Positions 6,810-8,980 of a DNA stretch of 8,980 nucleotides are shown in pieces. Position 1 is the stretch's first letter. The number at the start of each line of letters is the position of its first letter. The DNA is from Pseudomonadota bacterium. GTDB taxonomy: Bacteria; Myxococcota_A; UBA796; SXON01. Where the stretch lies: contig SXOM01000112.1 of assembly GCA_005776735.1 (NCBI GenBank), forward strand, positions 1 through 8,980, given 5' to 3'. A model generated the notes under the pieces. That model was given only the letters and a program-made list of their open reading frames with translations, was not told where the DNA came from and made no database searches. The translations under genes and the position numbers were made by a program.

Positions 6810-6829
6810 TGATATCACAGTTGATATCC
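6810..6829. promoter_or_regulatory. Paired TGATATC operator boxes for the antitoxin
   Basis: TGATATCA (6810-6817, a perfect 8-bp palindrome) and TGATATCC (6822-6829) are separated by 4 bp and cover the -10 and the predicted start site. The boxes resemble the TGATAGCA/TGCTATCA half-sites I recall for FitA of Neisseria. Binding by the RHH antitoxin would block polymerase directly. Regulatory role is inference from position and resemblance. Confidence 0.6.
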
Positions 6830-6849
6830 GCCGTACGGCACGCGGTCAA
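6821..6849 (-). promoter_or_regulatory. Sigma70-like promoter of the toxin-antitoxin operon
   Basis: On the minus strand, -35 TTGACC (6849-6844; five of six consensus bases), an exact 17-nt spacer, then -10 TATCAA (6826-6821; four of six). Transcription would begin near 6813-6815, giving a leader of about 14 nt holding AGAGGTG. An alternative -10-like TACGCT lies farther upstream at 6854-6849. This is the only promoter in the window with a good -35. Confidence 0.6.
6830..6839. repeat. Perfect 10-bp palindrome GCCGTACGGC in the promoter spacer
   Basis: GCCGTACGGC equals its own reverse complement and lies between the -35 and -10 of the toxin-antitoxin promoter, directly beside the TGATATC pair. 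It may be a second repressor site; chance is also possible at this GC content. Confidence 0.4.
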
Positions 6850-6862
6850 GCGTAGCAACGTT

Positions 6863-6878
6863 CCCGGGGATGCCCGGG
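6863..6878. terminator. GC hairpin CCCGGG-GATG-CCCGGG downstream of the lipoprotein gene
   Basis: A perfect 6-bp stem with 4-nt loop lies 103 bp past the stop of the minus-strand lipoprotein and just upstream of the toxin-antitoxin promoter. It could separate the two units, but no T-tract follows on either strand. An alternative pairing CGGGGA/TCCCCG (6866-6886 region) competes with it. The rest of 6850-6980 shows no gene. Confidence 0.25.
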
Positions 6879-6980
6879 TTCCCCGTCTCGACCCGCTTGC
6901 GCTCCACCGCGAGCACCACGAGCCCGCGCCGTCGATCGCTCAGGCTGCGCCCGCCCTTCCTGTTCGGACAACCCCCACCC

Positions 6981-7754
6981 TCACAACGTCTGGCAGTAGG
7001 CCGAGGTGTTGGCGAAGTAGTCCTTCATCGCGTCGATGATCAGGTTGCGGATGATCTCGGTGTCCTGGTCGGTCTCGTCGTTGGTCTGGAACTGGCGCCA
7101 CATGCCGTAGGCGTGGACGTGCTGGTCGCCGTCGGGCCAGTAGACCTCGATCTGGTAGTCCTGATCGAGCCGAAGGGTGGGGTCCTCGGTCTCGGCGGGC
7201 GCGGGGGCCCAGGTGTAGGTGGCGTAGCCCGGGGCGCCGTCCACTTCGAAGCGCTGGGCGCCGGCGCGGATGCTCGCGGTGTAGACGCCCACGAAGACGT
7301 CGACGGTGTAGGTGGTGTGCCACCAGACCACGTCGGTGTCCCCGGCGATGAACGCGTCCAGGTCGGTGTCGTAGGTACGCGCGTAGGCTTCGTAGCTCTC
7401 CGGGAAGACCTCGGTCTGGTCGGGGTTGGTCAACGCGTCGACCAGCGCGTCGTGGTCGCAGTCCACCGCGTCGACGAGGTAGAAACCCGCGGCCTCGGCG
7501 GGGTCGGGCGAGCCCTCGACGTCGACCAGGGCGGCCTCCTCGGCGGTCAGGTCCGAGAACGTGCCGTTCATCGGGAACTCGGCGGTGTCGACGGTCGGCG
7601 CGAAGAGCGTGGTGAGGTCGCCGAGGGCGGCGCGGTCTTCGGTGGCGAAATCGACCCACGCCGCGTGGAGGAACTCGTCGAGCGAAGGGGGCGCTTCGGC
7701 CTGGTTGGGGTCGGCGCACGCGAACAGGGTCAGGAGCGTCATCCCGCGGAGCAT
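6981..7754 (-). CDS. Predicted lipoprotein of unknown function, acidic
   Basis: 257 aa from ATG 7754 (MLRGMTLLTLFAC), or 253 aa from ATG 7742 (MTLLTLFAC). Either way Cys13 (or Cys9) follows an L-F-A-C lipobox, so the protein is probably lipid-anchored. The longer start supplies an Arg in the n-region and was kept for the coordinates; the shorter one is preceded by TATGCT-N7, as at other starts here. The mature part is strongly acidic and rich in aromatic residues (for example DTDVVWWHTTYTVDVFVGVYTAS and QIEVYWPDGDQHVHAYGMWRQF), suggesting a beta-rich fold. It ends with a helix-like segment (IIRNLIIDAMKDYFANTSAYCQTL). I do not recognise the family. It is divergent from the secreted M20 peptidase with only 39 bp between starts, so the two could share control. 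The reading frame continues open upstream to 8975, but that part is antisense to the peptidase. Confidence 0.78.
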   Translation of the reverse strand: MLRGMTLLTLFACADPNQAEAPPSLDEFLHAAWVDFATEDRAALGDLTTLFAPTVDTAEFPMNGTFSDLTAEEAALVDVEGSPDPAEAAGFYLVDAVDCDHDALVDALTNPDQTEVFPESYEAYARTYDTDLDAFIAGDTDVVWWHTTYTVDVFVGVYTASIRAGAQRFEVDGAPGYATYTWAPAPAETEDPTLRLDQDYQIEVYWPDGDQHVHAYGMWRQFQTNDETDQDTEIIRNLIIDAMKDYFANTSAYCQTL

Positions 7755-7755
7755 A
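7750..7755 (-). promoter_or_regulatory. TATGCT box 7 nt before the alternative lipoprotein start
   Basis: On the minus strand, TATGCT-CCGCGGG-ATG precedes ATG 7742 and overlaps the other candidate start ATG 7754. If it is a real -10 element, the message would be almost leaderless and 7742 would be the true start. A second candidate -10, TATTCT, lies at 7783-7778 on the minus strand, 23 nt before ATG 7754. Confidence 0.3.
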
Positions 7756-7777
7756 CCCGGGCGGCGCTCCGGCCGAC

Positions 7778-7787
7778 AGAATAGCCG
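7778..7787 (+). promoter_or_regulatory. AGAATAGCCG, candidate -10 region for the M20 peptidase
   Basis: This AT-richer patch in the 39-bp divergent spacer includes TAGCCG, which ends 6 nt before ATG 7794; there is no Shine-Dalgarno. Read on the other strand it gives TATTCT for the lipoprotein, so both divergent promoters may share these bases. Confidence 0.3.
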
Positions 7788-7793
7788 CCGCAC

Positions 7794-8980
7794 ATGCGAC
7801 TCCCCTCCCCCCGCACGACGCTCGCCGCCCTCGCCGCCACCCTGGTCTTCGCCGCGGTCGCCACGGTGCCGGCGCGCGCCGGGGGTCGCGCGGTGCCCGA
7901 GGTCGCGGGGGGTTCGCCCCGGGCCACCGACGACGTCCTCGCCCGCATGGACTGGCCGGCGGCCACCGACGCGCTCACGACGTCGTTGGCCACGCTCCTG
8001 CGCATCCGCAGCGTGAACCCCCCGGGCGACGAGGCGCTCGCCGTCGACTTCCTCGCCCGGGAGCTCAGCGCCGCGGGCATCACCAACGAGGTGGTCCCGC
8101 TGGCCGACGGCCGCAGCTCGCTCATCGCGCGCTTGCCGGGCAACGGCACCGACAAGCCGCTGTGCCTGCTGAGTCACGTCGACGTCGTGCCGGCCGAGGC
8201 CGAACGCTGGGCGGTGGCGCCGTTCTCCGGCGAGGTCAAGGACGGCTACCTGTGGGGCCGCGGCGCGCTCGACATGAAGGGCATGACCGCGCTCGAGCTG
8301 CGCACGATGATCGAGCTGCACCGCCTCGGCGCCCCGCTCCGTCGCGACATCATCCTGCTCGCGGTGGCCGACGAGGAGGTGGACAGCAAGGGCATCGACG
8401 CGCTGTTGCCCCTCTGGGACCGCATCGGCTGCAGCCACGTGGTGAACGAAGGTGGCTACGGCCTCGACGGCCTCTTCTTCCCCGGGCAGACCTTCCACGC
8501 GATCTCCGTGGCCGAAAAGGGCGCGGTGTGGATGAAGATGATCGCCTCGGGCGAGCCGGGGCACGGGTCCACCCCGGTCGCGGGGCGGGCGCCCGAGAAG
8601 CTGACGCGCGCCTTGCAGAAGTTGGCCACCCGCAAGGACGTGGTGCACTGGTCCGACGCGCTCCTGGAGTCGTTCCGGCGGGTGGGCGCCGAGCACGGAG
8701 GGGTCGAAGGCGCCATCCTGCAGAGCCCGGGGCTGGTCAAGTCGTTGGTGAAGCCGAAGCTGATGGCGAATCCGGCCACGCACGCCGCGCTCACCAACAC
8801 CGTCAACGTGACCGGGTTCTTCGGCGGGAAGGCGCCCAACGTCGTGCCGAGCGAGGTCGGCGCGGTGCTGGACTGCCGCATCCTCCCCGGGCAGACCGCC
8901 GACGCCCTGGTGCAGGAGCTCACGGCGCTGGTCGACGACCCGGCGGTCCGCTTCGAGATCACCTCCACGACCCACGCCAA
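7794..8980 (+). CDS. Secreted M20 family metallopeptidase (yscS/PM20D1-like), 3' end beyond window
   Basis: 395 codons are visible with no stop before the right edge. Residues 1-29 form a Sec signal peptide (two Arg, hydrophobic core LAALAATLVFAAVA, cleavage likely after ARA at 27-29), so the enzyme should act outside the cytoplasm. M20 zinc-site residues: His128 and Asp130 in LLSHVDVVPA, bridging Asp160 in GRGALDMKG, Glu194 and Glu195 in VADEEVDSKG, and Glu219 in VVNEGGYG; His257 in GHGSTP begins the dimerisation lid domain. NPATHAALTNTVNVTGFFGGKAPNVVPS (326-353) and DCRILPGQT (360-368) resemble the yeast carboxypeptidase S/PM20D1 branch, whose members cleave or make N-acyl amino acids or peptides with a free carboxylate. 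The last zinc His near the C-terminus is outside the window. Divergent from the unknown lipoprotein. The subfamily is inferred from memory of motifs; substrate unknown. Confidence 0.93.
   Translation, partial: MRLPSPRTTLAALAATLVFAAVATVPARAGGRAVPEVAGGSPRATDDVLARMDWPAATDALTTSLATLLRIRSVNPPGDEALAVDFLARELSAAGITNEVVPLADGRSSLIARLPGNGTDKPLCLLSHVDVVPAEAERWAVAPFSGEVKDGYLWGRGALDMKGMTALELRTMIELHRLGAPLRRDIILLAVADEEVDSKGIDALLPLWDRIGCSHVVNEGGYGLDGLFFPGQTFHAISVAEKGAVWMKMIASGEPGHGSTPVAGRAPEKLTRALQKLATRKDVVHWSDALLESFRRVGAEHGGVEGAILQSPGLVKSLVKPKLMANPATHAALTNTVNVTGFFGGKAPNVVPSEVGAVLDCRILPGQTADALVQELTALVDDPAVRFEITSTTHA

Noticed and set aside
6801..6818. Longer antitoxin start at GTG 6818
   Set aside because: It would start upstream of the predicted transcription start and add residues absent from the FitA-type N-terminus; ATG 6800 has a Shine-Dalgarno.
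6872..6896. Possible attachment-site copy of the tRNA 3' end near 6880
   Set aside because: Only GGGTTC and a scattered similarity to the T arm are shared; no continuous repeat of the tRNA 3' end was found, so an integrated element is not supported.
7755..8975. Upstream extension of the unknown lipoprotein frame to 664 codons
   Set aside because: Antisense to the M20 peptidase, Arg/His/Gly-rich, and would bury the lipobox in the middle of the protein.
8456..8980. 174-codon minus-strand frame at the right edge
   Set aside because: Antisense to the M20 peptidase, which has complete zinc-site motifs over the same bases.
1..8980. CRISPR arrays, insertion sequences, riboswitches, replication origin
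   Set aside because: No regularly spaced repeats, transposase-like proteins, terminal inverted repeats or recognisable riboswitch leaders were seen anywhere in the window.

Overview
This is a GC-rich chromosomal window (roughly 70% G+C by eye). It has dense short-gap gene packing, two small acidic Asp/Thr/Pro-rich lipoproteins and a Leu(UAA) tRNA. This look fits a Myxococcota-type or related deltaproteobacterial lineage. That assignment is inference from composition and lipoprotein style only; no marker gene settles it.

Layout from left to right. (1) A complete minus-strand Lhr-type DEXH helicase at 55-2517, closest to the ligase-associated DNA damage response clade. Its start codon overlaps head-on with a plus-strand small lipoprotein gene (2516-2863). 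(2) A convergent minus-strand two-gene unit at 2880-5849: an M18 aspartyl aminopeptidase (upstream), then, 3 bases after its stop, a multi-pass membrane protein with glycosyltransferase-C-like layout. (3) A spacer with two tandem GC hairpins and a plus-strand tRNA-Leu(UAA) at 6006-6084 whose variable region is only 8 nt. (4) A minus-strand FitAB/VapBC-type toxin-antitoxin pair at 6124-6800. It has a readable sigma70-like promoter overlapped by two TGATATC boxes and with a 10-bp palindrome between -35 and -10. (5) A divergent pair: a lipoprotein of unknown function (minus, ends at 6981) and a secreted M20 metallopeptidase (plus, from 7794, running off the right edge).

The genes do not form one pathway. 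Functional links are limited to the M18/membrane-protein operon and the toxin-antitoxin pair. I see no CRISPR, phage, transposon or clearly new multi-gene system. The most interesting signals are small-scale: a CATG head-on overlap of two start codons; two lipoproteins with unusually short signal peptides; a recurring TA-GC box 6-9 nt before ATG in place of a Shine-Dalgarno at four genes, suggesting leaderless or very short-leader transcription; the compact operator of the toxin-antitoxin pair; and the shortened leucine tRNA. All functional calls come from motifs read by eye, without database searches.
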